The notes under the pieces were generated by a model. It did no database searches. It was not told where the DNA came from and saw nothing but the letters and a program-made list of their open reading frames with translations. A DNA stretch of 64,000 bases from Saprospiraceae bacterium (GTDB lineage Bacteria > Bacteroidota > Bacteroidia > Chitinophagales > Saprospiraceae), in NCBI GenBank assembly GCA_020848995.1, contig JADLHA010000040.1:39470-103469 (forward strand), read 5' to 3'. Shown here piece after piece: positions 1 to 7,395 of the stretch (its first letter is position 1; each line of letters starts with the position of its first letter). The position numbers and the translations under genes were made by a program.

Positions 1-1
1 C

Positions 2-940
2 ATTCACCTCCTTCCCATTGGAGCGGCCAGCAAAGCTTGTAACGGGCAGGAACTCGCTGAGATCCTTCAGATGCGCGAAGCGGGCGCCATTGCCTTTTCT
101 GACGGCTTAGCTCCGATCCAGAACAGCGGGCTTATGATGCGGGCGCTGGAATATTTGAAACTGGTGCCTGGAGGTTTGCTGATCAACCAAAGTCTTGACC
201 AATCGCTGGCAGGAAAAGGTCAGGTGCACGAAGGCCCAATCAGCACCCTGCTCGGTTTGTTGGGCATTCCCCTCCTGGCTGAGACCACCTTTTTACACAG
301 GGACATTTCGCTGTTGCGCTATACCGCTTCCAGGTTGCTCGTTCACAAATTGTCGGGAGAGGAATCCGTCGCCATCGTGCGCGCTGCAAAAAAACAACTC
401 AGCGGACTTTTCGCTTCCGTATCCATTTACAATCTGGTCGCCGATGCAAGCCAACTCGAAAACCTCAACGTGCACTACAAACTGAGTCCTCCGCTTCGCG
501 AAGCATCCGACCGCAAGGCACTCGTGAAAGGGGTGGCAGAAGGTACGATCGATTGCATTGCGAGCGATCATACCCCCTGGGATCCCGAAAGCAAGGACGT
601 CGAATTTCAGTCCGCAGCATTTGGCTCCCTGAGTCTCCAAACCTGCTTCCGCGCCTATTGCACCCATTTGCTTGGCGAGCTCGGCATAGACCGGTGGGTG
701 GAGATGCAGGTGCACAACACGCGCAGTATGCTTCACCTCCCTGTACAACATGTGGAAGAAGGCTGCAACGCAGAGTTGAGTTGGTTTGTTACCGGAACCC
801 AATCCCTCTTCACTGCCGGGGAGTTGCATTCGCTGTCGCGCAATTGTCCCCATGCAGGAAGTTCCCTTCGCGGAAAAGTGTTGGGGGTATTTTCCAAAGG
901 AAAGTTCACCAGCGATGAGGGTTCTGAAAAACTTGCGTAG
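2..940 (+). CDS. dihydroorotase-like protein, 5' truncated by window edge
   Basis: The reading frame is open from the first bases, so the N-terminus, including the usual HxH metal motif, lies outside the window. The visible 312 residues follow the type I dihydroorotase pattern: GAIAFSDG with PIQNSGLMMRALEY, then YKLSPPLREASDRKAL, IASDHTPWDPESK and FGSLSLQT. Active family members close carbamoyl aspartate to dihydroorotate in pyrimidine synthesis. Two segments that normally carry metal-ligand histidines are altered. The PHH segment reads SIYNL, and the C-H-(I/V)-S-T segment reads VHKLSG. This resembles the non-catalytic PyrC' proteins found as aspartate transcarbamoylase partners, so the family is clear but catalytic activity is doubtful. 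The next gene follows after 66 bp on the same strand. Confidence 0.85.
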   Translation: MHLLPIGAASKACNGQELAEILQMREAGAIAFSDGLAPIQNSGLMMRALEYLKLVPGGLLINQSLDQSLAGKGQVHEGPISTLLGLLGIPLLAETTFLHRDISLLRYTASRLLVHKLSGEESVAIVRAAKKQLSGLFASVSIYNLVADASQLENLNVHYKLSPPLREASDRKALVKGVAEGTIDCIASDHTPWDPESKDVEFQSAAFGSLSLQTCFRAYCTHLLGELGIDRWVEMQVHNTRSMLHLPVQHVEEGCNAELSWFVTGTQSLFTAGELHSLSRNCPHAGSSLRGKVLGVFSKGKFTSDEGSEKLA

Positions 941-1006
941 CTTTATACGCTTTCGCTTTGGTCCGCGCGGTGCGGACAGGGTTGCGAACATTCAATAGAA
1001 CGCGTC

Positions 1007-1543
1007 ATGAGTTCATATCTACATCACCAGCCGGCCATTTCCAGAGGACTTATCTGGGGAGGCATACACCTGGCTACCACCCTGGCCCTATATATCGCAG
1101 GGATGATGGGCAATCCTGCCGGCAACATCCTTCTGTTTTTCTTTGGTCTCTACATGATGTATCAATCTGCCGTCGACCGCCGCAATGCACTTGGCGGATA
1201 CATCACCTGGAAGCATGCACTCGCTCCGGCTTGGCTGACCGCTTTGATTGCCAACCTCATCAGCGTTCCGTTTACCTGGATCATGGTCAAATTTATCGCT
1301 CCCGAGATCCAGGATCAACAGCGTGCCGAAGCCATCAAAATGGCAGAGCGGATGCGCTCCTGGATCGGCGACGAAGCATTTGAAGCCCAGCTCGAAACGA
1401 TCGAGACGCAGGACTTTGCGGCTCCCATGCAATACGTGATGGTCTTTTTGGGAGCAGCCGTTACCTACTTCTTCATTGCCTGCATCCTTGCGCTCATCGT
1501 CAGGCGAAAAGATCCCACGGATGTCCTCTCAAAATACAATTGA
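1007..1543 (+). CDS. DUF4199 family membrane protein
   Basis: A 178-residue integral membrane protein. Hydrophobic segments lie near residues 13-33, 38-52, 70-95 and 142-165, with a charged stretch (residues about 98-130) between the third and fourth. Length and layout fit DUF4199, a Bacteroidota family of unknown function often found beside a dihydroorotase-like gene and a family 2 glycosyltransferase, as here. No catalytic motif is visible. It is probably co-transcribed with the glycosyltransferase 31 bp downstream. The link to lipid or glycan assembly is inference from neighbours only. Confidence 0.75.
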   Translation: MSSYLHHQPAISRGLIWGGIHLATTLALYIAGMMGNPAGNILLFFFGLYMMYQSAVDRRNALGGYITWKHALAPAWLTALIANLISVPFTWIMVKFIAPEIQDQQRAEAIKMAERMRSWIGDEAFEAQLETIETQDFAAPMQYVMVFLGAAVTYFFIACILALIVRRKDPTDVLSKYN

Positions 1544-1574
1544 CCAGAGCACCGTTTAATTCCGAGTACAGCAA

Positions 1575-2528
1575 GTGCACATGAATACCATCGATCTGTC
1601 CATTGTCATTCCGGCATTCAACGAAGAGGAGTCCATTCCGGAACTGGTGGATTGGATTCAACGCAGTCTCGCTCCTGCAAAGCTGAGCTACGAAGTTTGG
1701 TTTATTGATGATGGAAGCACGGACCAAACCTGGCAAGCCATTGAACAGGCACATGCAGCTTTTTCCTTTGTCCGGGGCATTCGATTCCGCAGGAACTATG
1801 GAAAATCTGCCGCACTCAACACCGGATTTCAGCAATGCGCCGGAACGGTTGTGGTCACGATGGATGCCGACCTGCAGGATTCTCCGGAGGAGGTCCCCGA
1901 ACTGTACGCAATGATCGTGGGAGGCCAATACGATGTAGTCTCCGGATGGAAGAAAGTGCGCTACGACAATGCCCTCTCTAAGAATCTGCCCTCGCGGATT
2001 TACAACACGGTGACCGGATGGATGAGCGGTGTGCGGCTGCACGATATGAATTGCGGGCTCAAAGCTTACCGCAGAGAAGTGGTCCAGTCCATCGAGGTCT
2101 TTGGGGAAATGCACCGCTACATACCCGTGATCGCGCGTTCTGCAGGATTCACCCGGATTGGCGAAAAAGTTGTTCAGCACCGCCCAAGAAAATACGGATA
2201 CAGCAAATTTGGAATGAGCCGGTTTGTCAATGGGTTTTTGGATCTTGCAACCATTATGTTCATTGGGAAATTTGGCAAAAGGCCCATGCATTTCTTTGGA
2301 GCCTCTGGTCTGATTTTCTTTTTCATCGGTTTCTGTTTTGTATTTTACCTCTCCTTTACCAAATTGGCCTTCGGACATGTGGGTATGACCCAGCGACCGG
2401 CATTTTTCATTTCCCTGGTATCGATGATCATTGGTTCGCAGATGTTTTTTACCGGATTTCTTGCAGAACTGGTGACGCGCAATGCAAGTGAGCGCAACAA
2501 TTACCAGATCCGAAACAAGCTGCCCTGA
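1575..2528 (+). CDS. family 2 glycosyltransferase, membrane anchored (DPM1/GtrB-like)
   Basis: Residues 1-235 form a GT-A domain. It has SIVIPAFNEEESI at the start of the Rossmann-like fold, FIDDGSTDQTW, and the metal-binding MDADLQDSPEE segment; RNYGKSAALNTG sits between. Two C-terminal hydrophobic segments (about 240-265 and 275-300) anchor it in the membrane, as in dolichol-phosphate mannose synthase and GtrB-type polyprenyl-phosphate glycosyltransferases. It therefore probably transfers a sugar from a nucleotide donor to undecaprenyl phosphate at the cytoplasmic face. The donor sugar cannot be read from the sequence. Its stop codon overlaps the next start (TGATG), indicating translational coupling with the following glycosyltransferase. 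Confidence 0.9.
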   Translation: MHMNTIDLSIVIPAFNEEESIPELVDWIQRSLAPAKLSYEVWFIDDGSTDQTWQAIEQAHAAFSFVRGIRFRRNYGKSAALNTGFQQCAGTVVVTMDADLQDSPEEVPELYAMIVGGQYDVVSGWKKVRYDNALSKNLPSRIYNTVTGWMSGVRLHDMNCGLKAYRREVVQSIEVFGEMHRYIPVIARSAGFTRIGEKVVQHRPRKYGYSKFGMSRFVNGFLDLATIMFIGKFGKRPMHFFGASGLIFFFIGFCFVFYLSFTKLAFGHVGMTQRPAFFISLVSMIIGSQMFFTGFLAELVTRNASERNNYQIRNKLP

Positions 2529-3676
2529 TGCCCCGGTTGCTGCTGATAGGGCCGGCCCATCCCTTCCGCGGCGGTCTTGCAAGTTTCAACGAGCGCCTCG
2601 CGCGCGAATTTCAAAGCAAGGGCTGGCAAGTTGACATCCTCACGTTCACCCTCCAATATCCGCGTCTGCTCTTTCCGGGAAAAACCCAATATTCAACGGA
2701 AGGTCCTGCAGATGACTTATCGATTGAGCGGTGCGTGCACTCGCTCAACCCGTTGAACTGGATCTGCGTTGGACTCAGACTGCGTCGTGAAAAAGCCGAT
2801 CTGATCCTTACGCGCTATTGGATTCCTTTTATGGCTCCTTGTCTGGGCACCATTCTGCGCATCGCGCGCAAAAAACACAAAGGGCACATTGTTTGTCTGG
2901 CAGACAACATTGTACCCCACGAGCACCGGCTGGGAGATCAATGTCTGACCCGCTATTTCGTCAAGGTGCCCGATCGATTTGTTTGCATGAGCGAGGTAGT
3001 CGAAAGCGATTTGCGCAATTATCGTCCTGATGTCCCGGTATCCATGCAAGCCCATCCTCTGTTCGATGGCTTTGGTCCTCCCGTTGCACAGACTGAGGCC
3101 AGAGCGGCACTTGGCATTGGTGGAAACGGTCCCATCATCCTGTTCTTTGGTTTCATCAGGCGTTACAAGGGACTGGACTTGTTGATCGAAGCCCTGGCAG
3201 ATCCACTGCTTGCCCATTCAGAACTCCGCTTGCTCGTCGCTGGCGAATTTTACGATCGCGAAGACACCTATCTCGCTCTCATCGATGCACATGGCCTTGC
3301 CGGACGGATCATCCTGCATACAAGTTTCATTCCCGATTCTAAGGTTAAGTACTATTTCGGAGCCTGCGACCTCGTCGTACAGCCATACCGGAGTGCTACC
3401 CAAAGCGGGGTAACTCCCCTGGCCTATTACTTTGAAAAACCCATGGTCGTCACACGCGTCGGCGGGTTGCCCGAACAAGTACCCGAAGGACTAGCGGGAT
3501 ATTCCTGCGATCCGGAACCGGCAGCTCTTGCGGGTGCAATCGTCCGGCTTCTCGAAAAAGGCCCGCAAACCTTCTTGCCCTTTCTGCGTTCCAAAAAAGA
3601 CGAACTGAGCTGGTCCCATTTTGTGGACCGGATCGTGGACACGTCCCAATCACCACATGGAAAATCGAATCATTGA
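2528..3676 (+). CDS. GT-B fold glycosyltransferase (family 4-like)
   Basis: A 382-residue protein with an N-terminal donor-type start (LLIGPAHPFRGGLASFNERL), which is the glycine-rich acceptor-side loop of GT-B enzymes. The C-terminal half has ILFFGFIRRYKGLDLLIEAL, VVQPYRSATQSGVTPLAYYF and PMVVTRVGGLPE, the classic family 4 nucleotide-sugar binding region. The S-x-x-x-G-V-x-P arrangement replaces the usual E-x7-E, so the retaining catalytic glutamates are not obvious. It sits between a GT2 enzyme and the heptose genes and probably acts in surface glycan or lipid-linked sugar synthesis. Its end overlaps the start of gmhA by 20 bp. Confidence 0.85.
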   Translation: MPRLLLIGPAHPFRGGLASFNERLAREFQSKGWQVDILTFTLQYPRLLFPGKTQYSTEGPADDLSIERCVHSLNPLNWICVGLRLRREKADLILTRYWIPFMAPCLGTILRIARKKHKGHIVCLADNIVPHEHRLGDQCLTRYFVKVPDRFVCMSEVVESDLRNYRPDVPVSMQAHPLFDGFGPPVAQTEARAALGIGGNGPIILFFGFIRRYKGLDLLIEALADPLLAHSELRLLVAGEFYDREDTYLALIDAHGLAGRIILHTSFIPDSKVKYYFGACDLVVQPYRSATQSGVTPLAYYFEKPMVVTRVGGLPEQVPEGLAGYSCDPEPAALAGAIVRLLEKGPQTFLPFLRSKKDELSWSHFVDRIVDTSQSPHGKSNH

Positions 3677-4235
3677 AATTGCAAACGCTTCCGCAAAGGT
3701 CAAAACTGACCTGTGTGCTGATGCCTCCGCCATCCGTACCATAGCCGCCTGCGCCGGAATGCTCACGCGCGTGTTGAAACGCGGACAGCGCATTTATTTA
3801 TGTGGTAACGGAGGCAGCGCGGCAGATGCGCAACACATCGCAGCAGAACTCACCGGACGCTTTGCCTTCGATCGCCCGGCATTGAGCGCAGAAGCTCTTC
3901 ACTGCAACACGTCTTACCTCACGGCAGTGGGCAATGACTACGGTTTCGAATTCATCTACGAGCGCCTGGTGAGGGGTATTGGCCGGAGCGGGGACGCACT
4001 CATCGGTTTGAGCACTTCCGGAAACTCTGCCAATGTGCTGCGGGCCCTGGTCGCAGCCAGAGATTTGGGCATGGAGACGGTAAGTCTGACCGGAAAAAGC
4101 GGAGGCCAAATGCGCAGCCTGAGCGATCTTTGGATCGGCGTGCCTTCCGATGCCACACCGCGCATACAGGAAGCACACATTCTCATCGGGCACATCCTTT
4201 GCGAACTCATCGAAGAGGCCATGTTTAAACACTGA
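3657..4235 (+). CDS. gmhA: sedoheptulose 7-phosphate isomerase (phosphoheptose isomerase)
   Basis: SIS-domain enzyme of 192 residues that converts sedoheptulose 7-phosphate to glycero-manno-heptose 7-phosphate, the first step of ADP- or GDP-heptose synthesis. Key motifs are LCGNGGSAADAQHIAAEL, AVGNDYGFEF, GLSTSGNSANVL and the C-terminal IQEAHILIGHILCELIE, all typical of GmhA. The ATG inside the 3' end of the upstream glycosyltransferase gene is preferred because it places the family N-terminus (residues ENRIIEIANAS) at a normal distance from the SIS domain. An upstream in-frame start at 3621 would add 12 unrelated residues. The 33-bp gap to gmhB suggests one operon. Confidence 0.93.
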   Translation: MENRIIEIANASAKVKTDLCADASAIRTIAACAGMLTRVLKRGQRIYLCGNGGSAADAQHIAAELTGRFAFDRPALSAEALHCNTSYLTAVGNDYGFEFIYERLVRGIGRSGDALIGLSTSGNSANVLRALVAARDLGMETVSLTGKSGGQMRSLSDLWIGVPSDATPRIQEAHILIGHILCELIEEAMFKH

Positions 4236-4268
4236 CCCGGATGAGGCCAGTATTAAGATACTCCCGTT

Positions 4269-4823
4269 ATGGACAATAAGGGCTTCTGTCTCCTGCTCGA
4301 CCGCGACGGCGTAATCAACGAACTCCTTCCAGGCGCCTACGTCACCACACCCGATGCGTTTGTTTTCCGAAATGGAGTCATCGAGGGACTTGCAAAATTG
4401 ACCGGAGTATGTAACTACTTCTTTATTGTCACCAACCAGCAGGGAATTGGCAAGGGATTGATGACGGAGGGCGACCTCGAAGCCATACATACAAAAATGC
4501 TCACGGCCATTGTTGCGGGCGGTGGAAAAATCGATGGCATTTACCATTGCCCGCATCTGGCATCAGACCATTGCAGTTGCAGGAAACCGTCTGATGGAAT
4601 GGTGCGGCGGCTCTTTGCCGATTTTCCCGACGCGGCAAGGCAAGCATTGTTGCTCATTGGCGATGGTGCTGTCGATTTATCGCTTGGATCCAAGGTCGGG
4701 GCAAGTTGTTACGGAATGCGGCACCAGCACAATGTTTCGGAAGACTGGTCGGATTTTCCGCACCGGGAGGTGTCGGATTTTTTCCAATTTGCAGAACGGG
4801 TGCTGAGTGAACATCGCCTGTAA
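4269..4823 (+). CDS. gmhB: D-glycero-heptose 1,7-bisphosphate 7-phosphatase (HAD-IIIA)
   Basis: A 184-residue HAD phosphatase with the nucleophile motif LLDRDGVIN (DxD), the motif II segment IVTNQQGIGKG, and a late acidic GDGAVDLSLGSKVG motif. The zinc-binding loop of GmhB is present as Y-H-C-P-H followed by C-S-C-R-K. The enzyme removes the 7-phosphate from heptose bisphosphate, the step after the kinase in heptose nucleotide synthesis. With gmhA directly upstream the assignment is secure. A histidinol-phosphatase role is less likely because no histidine genes are nearby. The kinase/adenylyltransferase (hldE) is not in the window. Confidence 0.92.
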   Translation: MDNKGFCLLLDRDGVINELLPGAYVTTPDAFVFRNGVIEGLAKLTGVCNYFFIVTNQQGIGKGLMTEGDLEAIHTKMLTAIVAGGGKIDGIYHCPHLASDHCSCRKPSDGMVRRLFADFPDAARQALLLIGDGAVDLSLGSKVGASCYGMRHQHNVSEDWSDFPHREVSDFFQFAERVLSEHRL

Positions 4824-4889
4824 ATCAATGACCACTAGGAGGTTGATGATCAATGCAAAGTCACGGGCAGAAACATTTCCTGACGCAAT

Positions 4890-5579
4890 GTGCCGGGTTT
4901 CTTAATTTCGCCGCCCCAATCTCCTTTCACAAACGGTACCTCAGTGTATTCCGTAAAAGAACTATTCTATAGCATTCAGGGTGAAGGTGCCCGATCAGGC
5001 AGGCCCGCATTGTTCTTGCGGTTTGCCGGATGCAATCTCTGGAGTGGCCGGGAACAAGACCGGGCTTCTGCCATTTGCCAGTTCTGCGATACCAACTTTG
5101 TCGGTACGGACGGACCCCAAGGTGGCAAATTCAGTTCGCCTGAAGACCTTGCGCAACGCGTGGCTTCGCTCTGGCCTGGCAAGCGCACCCAGCACAGGCC
5201 CTACGTTGTCTGCACTGGAGGCGAACCCCTGCTTCAACTGGATGTGCCCCTGATCAGCGCCCTTCATGCCAGGGGTTTTGAAATTGCCCTTGAAACCAAC
5301 GGCACTTTGCCCGCACCGGAAGGCATAGATTGGATCTGCATGAGTCCGAAGATGTCTGAAGGTCTCCAACTCACCCGGGGCGACGAACTCAAATTGGTTT
5401 ATCCTCAGCAAGGGATCGAACCCGAGGTTTTTTTAATGCTGGATTTTACGCATTTCTATCTTCAGCCTATGGATGGCCCCGACGTGGAAGCCAATACGAA
5501 AAGCTGCCTGGCCTATTGCCTTAGGCATCCCGAATGGTCATTAAGTCTTCAAATGCACAAAATGCTGGGAATACCCTAA
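4890..5579 (+). CDS. queE: 7-carboxy-7-deazaguanine synthase (radical SAM)
   Basis: Radical SAM enzyme of the queuosine/7-deazaguanine pathway that converts 6-carboxytetrahydropterin to 7-carboxy-7-deazaguanine. The family hallmark VKELFYSIQGEG is followed by the QueE cluster motif C-x14-C-x2-C (GCNLWSG ... ICQFCDTNF), then VCTGGEPLLQLD and IALETNGT. The start is uncertain. The ATG gives 229 residues with an 18-residue extension, while a GTG at 4944 would give the usual short family N-terminus just before YSVKELF. Other queuosine genes are not in the window. About 120 bp of non-coding DNA separates it from the SET gene. Confidence 0.92.
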   Translation: MPGFLISPPQSPFTNGTSVYSVKELFYSIQGEGARSGRPALFLRFAGCNLWSGREQDRASAICQFCDTNFVGTDGPQGGKFSSPEDLAQRVASLWPGKRTQHRPYVVCTGGEPLLQLDVPLISALHARGFEIALETNGTLPAPEGIDWICMSPKMSEGLQLTRGDELKLVYPQQGIEPEVFLMLDFTHFYLQPMDGPDVEANTKSCLAYCLRHPEWSLSLQMHKMLGIP

Positions 5580-5700
5580 AGATGGGGTTTTTCACAGCTC
5601 AGTGGTCTGTTGAAAAAATATTTTGAAAAATGTGAGCAGACTATATACTGGAACTTATCTTTATCCGCAATTACCTTCTGAACCAATCGAAACCCGTTGA

Positions 5701-6198
5701 ATGGAATCTATCAATGAACAACGCACGAGCCAGCGTTTTGCCAAAATAAAATTCGACCCTGTAAATCAACAAAATGGATTGTTGTCACTCAGGGATTTCA
5801 AAAAAGGCGCTACCATTTCCCATTTTGGAGCAGCAGAAACCTTACCCCACCCTTCCCGCTATACCGTCCAGGTAGGAGATGATAAGCACATCATTTTGTC
5901 GCCCCTGTTCCTTGAGTACATCAACCACAGTTGCTCCCCCAACTGTTTTTTCGATACGACGAATTTTTTATTGAAGGCCCTGCGCGACATTGAAGCAGGA
6001 GAAGAGTTCTGCTTCTTTTACCCCTCCACTGAATGGAGTATGGAAGAAGCGTTTGATTGCCATTGCGGAAGCTCCGAATGCCTGGGCTTCATTCAGGGCG
6101 CGCAATACCTCCCCGAAGAAATCATGGGCCGGTACCAGTTTACCGATTTCATCCGCCGCAAGTTGCAGAAGGAACACCAGCATGCATTCGGAATTTGA
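5701..6198 (+). CDS. stand-alone SET-domain protein with post-SET cysteines
   Basis: A 165-residue protein that is almost entirely one SET domain. The SAM-binding N-H-S motif is residues 75-77 (INHSCSPNCFF), the catalytic-tyrosine region is GEEFCFFYPSTEW, and a post-SET zinc motif follows at about residues 120-127 (CHCGSSEC) with LGFIQG. SET enzymes methylate lysine or lysine-like amines. The usual pre-SET region is absent, as in other small bacterial SET proteins. Its last 17 bp overlap the start of the ATP-grasp gene, so the two are very probably translated together. The substrate is unknown. A second SET domain lies at the C-terminus of the third gene of this unit. There is no sign that this is a histone methyltransferase homologue with a chromatin role. 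Confidence 0.85.
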   Translation: MESINEQRTSQRFAKIKFDPVNQQNGLLSLRDFKKGATISHFGAAETLPHPSRYTVQVGDDKHIILSPLFLEYINHSCSPNCFFDTTNFLLKALRDIEAGEEFCFFYPSTEWSMEEAFDCHCGSSECLGFIQGAQYLPEEIMGRYQFTDFIRRKLQKEHQHAFGI

Positions 6199-7309
6199 TC
6201 CGGACAGCAAACCAAAGGATGAAGCATGGATCGTATGGGTCCTGTATCCCGAGATAAAGACCGAAGACCCCGAACTCCTTTATTATTACGACTTTAGCCA
6301 AAGTTACCAGGAATACCAGGAGGTATTTGCCGAATTGGAGATTCCCTGGAAATGGCAGGGCGTGTCGATGGAAAACCATCGCGAAGTCATTTCCGGTCTG
6401 GCGGAGCAATCCCTGCCCGGCAAGGCCATCGTTCTCAATCTCTGTGACGGCGACGAAGCCAATGGAGTTCCCGGACCATCCGTCATCGCCGCCCTTGAAG
6501 AACAAGGCTTGTGCTATACAGGCGCCGATGAAACCTTTTACCGGAACACGACTTCCAAAATTCCAATGAAAAACCTGTTCGAGCGCCACGGCGTTCCAAC
6601 TGCGCCATGGCGGGAGGTCAACCCGGATGGCTCAAACGCAGACTCCATCTTTGCAGATCTCCACCCGCCGCTGATCGTCAAACCGGCCGTGTCGGCCGGG
6701 AGTCTTGGCATCGGCATACAATCGGTGGTGCACTCCGCTGAAGAGTTGCGCACATACCTGCTCTCAGGCAACCGGTACTACAAGGACTGGGACCTCTTCC
6801 GCGATGGCGTTTTCGTGGAGGAATTTATTGATGGCCCGGAATACACGTGCCTGATCCTGGGAAGCCATCGCATACCAGAGACTTGTACCGTCTATACCCC
6901 GGTCGAAAGGCGCTTTGAAAGCAGCCTTCCGAATGAAGAGAAATTTTTGTCCTTTGACCGGCTTTGGGAATTCTACACAAAGGAACTTCCCCTGGAAGGA
7001 GATAAATTTCTTTGGAATTATTGCAGCGTTGATCAGGCAACCTCAGAAGAACTCGAGTCGTTGAGCCGGAGCGCCTATTCAGCGGTTGGCGGTGAGGGTT
7101 ATGCCCGGATTGATTTCCGCAGGAACGCCTCTTCCGGCCAATGTTATGTTTTAGAAGTGAATGCGCAATGTGGATTGTCTGATGATGAAAATTACACGTC
7201 GATCGGCGCCATACTGCGCTTTGGCGGACAGCGGTACAGCGAACTGATCCTCGAAATATTGCGACAGGCTTTGCGCAAAGCACAATTGTCCGTTAAAATG
7301 GTCCTGTAA
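6182..7309 (+). CDS. ATP-grasp ligase (D-Ala-D-Ala ligase-like), SET-associated
   Basis: A 375-residue ATP-grasp protein of the D-alanine-D-alanine ligase group. ATP-binding K167 lies in LIVKPAVSAGSLGIG, followed by VFVEEFIDGPEYTCLIL and the metal-binding pair YARIDF (R309, D311) and LEVNAQCGL (E325, N327). Such enzymes join a carboxylate to an amine through an acyl phosphate. The final segment after the asparagine reads AQCGLSDDENY instead of the TMPGMT-like loop of peptidoglycan ligases, so a different acceptor is expected. The ATG at 6182 is preferred over an upstream in-frame start at 5990 because the longer version would overlap almost the whole SET core, and the family N-terminus (WIVWVLYP) begins soon after this ATG. 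The next gene follows after 86 bp. Confidence 0.85.
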   Translation: MHSEFDPDSKPKDEAWIVWVLYPEIKTEDPELLYYYDFSQSYQEYQEVFAELEIPWKWQGVSMENHREVISGLAEQSLPGKAIVLNLCDGDEANGVPGPSVIAALEEQGLCYTGADETFYRNTTSKIPMKNLFERHGVPTAPWREVNPDGSNADSIFADLHPPLIVKPAVSAGSLGIGIQSVVHSAEELRTYLLSGNRYYKDWDLFRDGVFVEEFIDGPEYTCLILGSHRIPETCTVYTPVERRFESSLPNEEKFLSFDRLWEFYTKELPLEGDKFLWNYCSVDQATSEELESLSRSAYSAVGGEGYARIDFRRNASSGQCYVLEVNAQCGLSDDENYTSIGAILRFGGQRYSELILEILRQALRKAQLSVKMVL

Positions 7310-7395
7310 TTTATGGAAACTGATCTCAATTCAAATGACTCGAGCGATCCTGAATACAGCTTGCACGTCTCGATGATTAAAGTGATATCCCGTCT

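Noticed and set aside
1500..2582. 360-codon minus-strand open frame
   Set aside because: It is antisense to the clear family 2 glycosyltransferase gene and has no recognisable motif; long antisense frames are common at this base composition.
5656..5663. Possible -7 box upstream of the SET gene (TATCTTTA)
   Set aside because: The last base does not match the consensus and no -33 element stands at the right distance, so it was not listed as a promoter.
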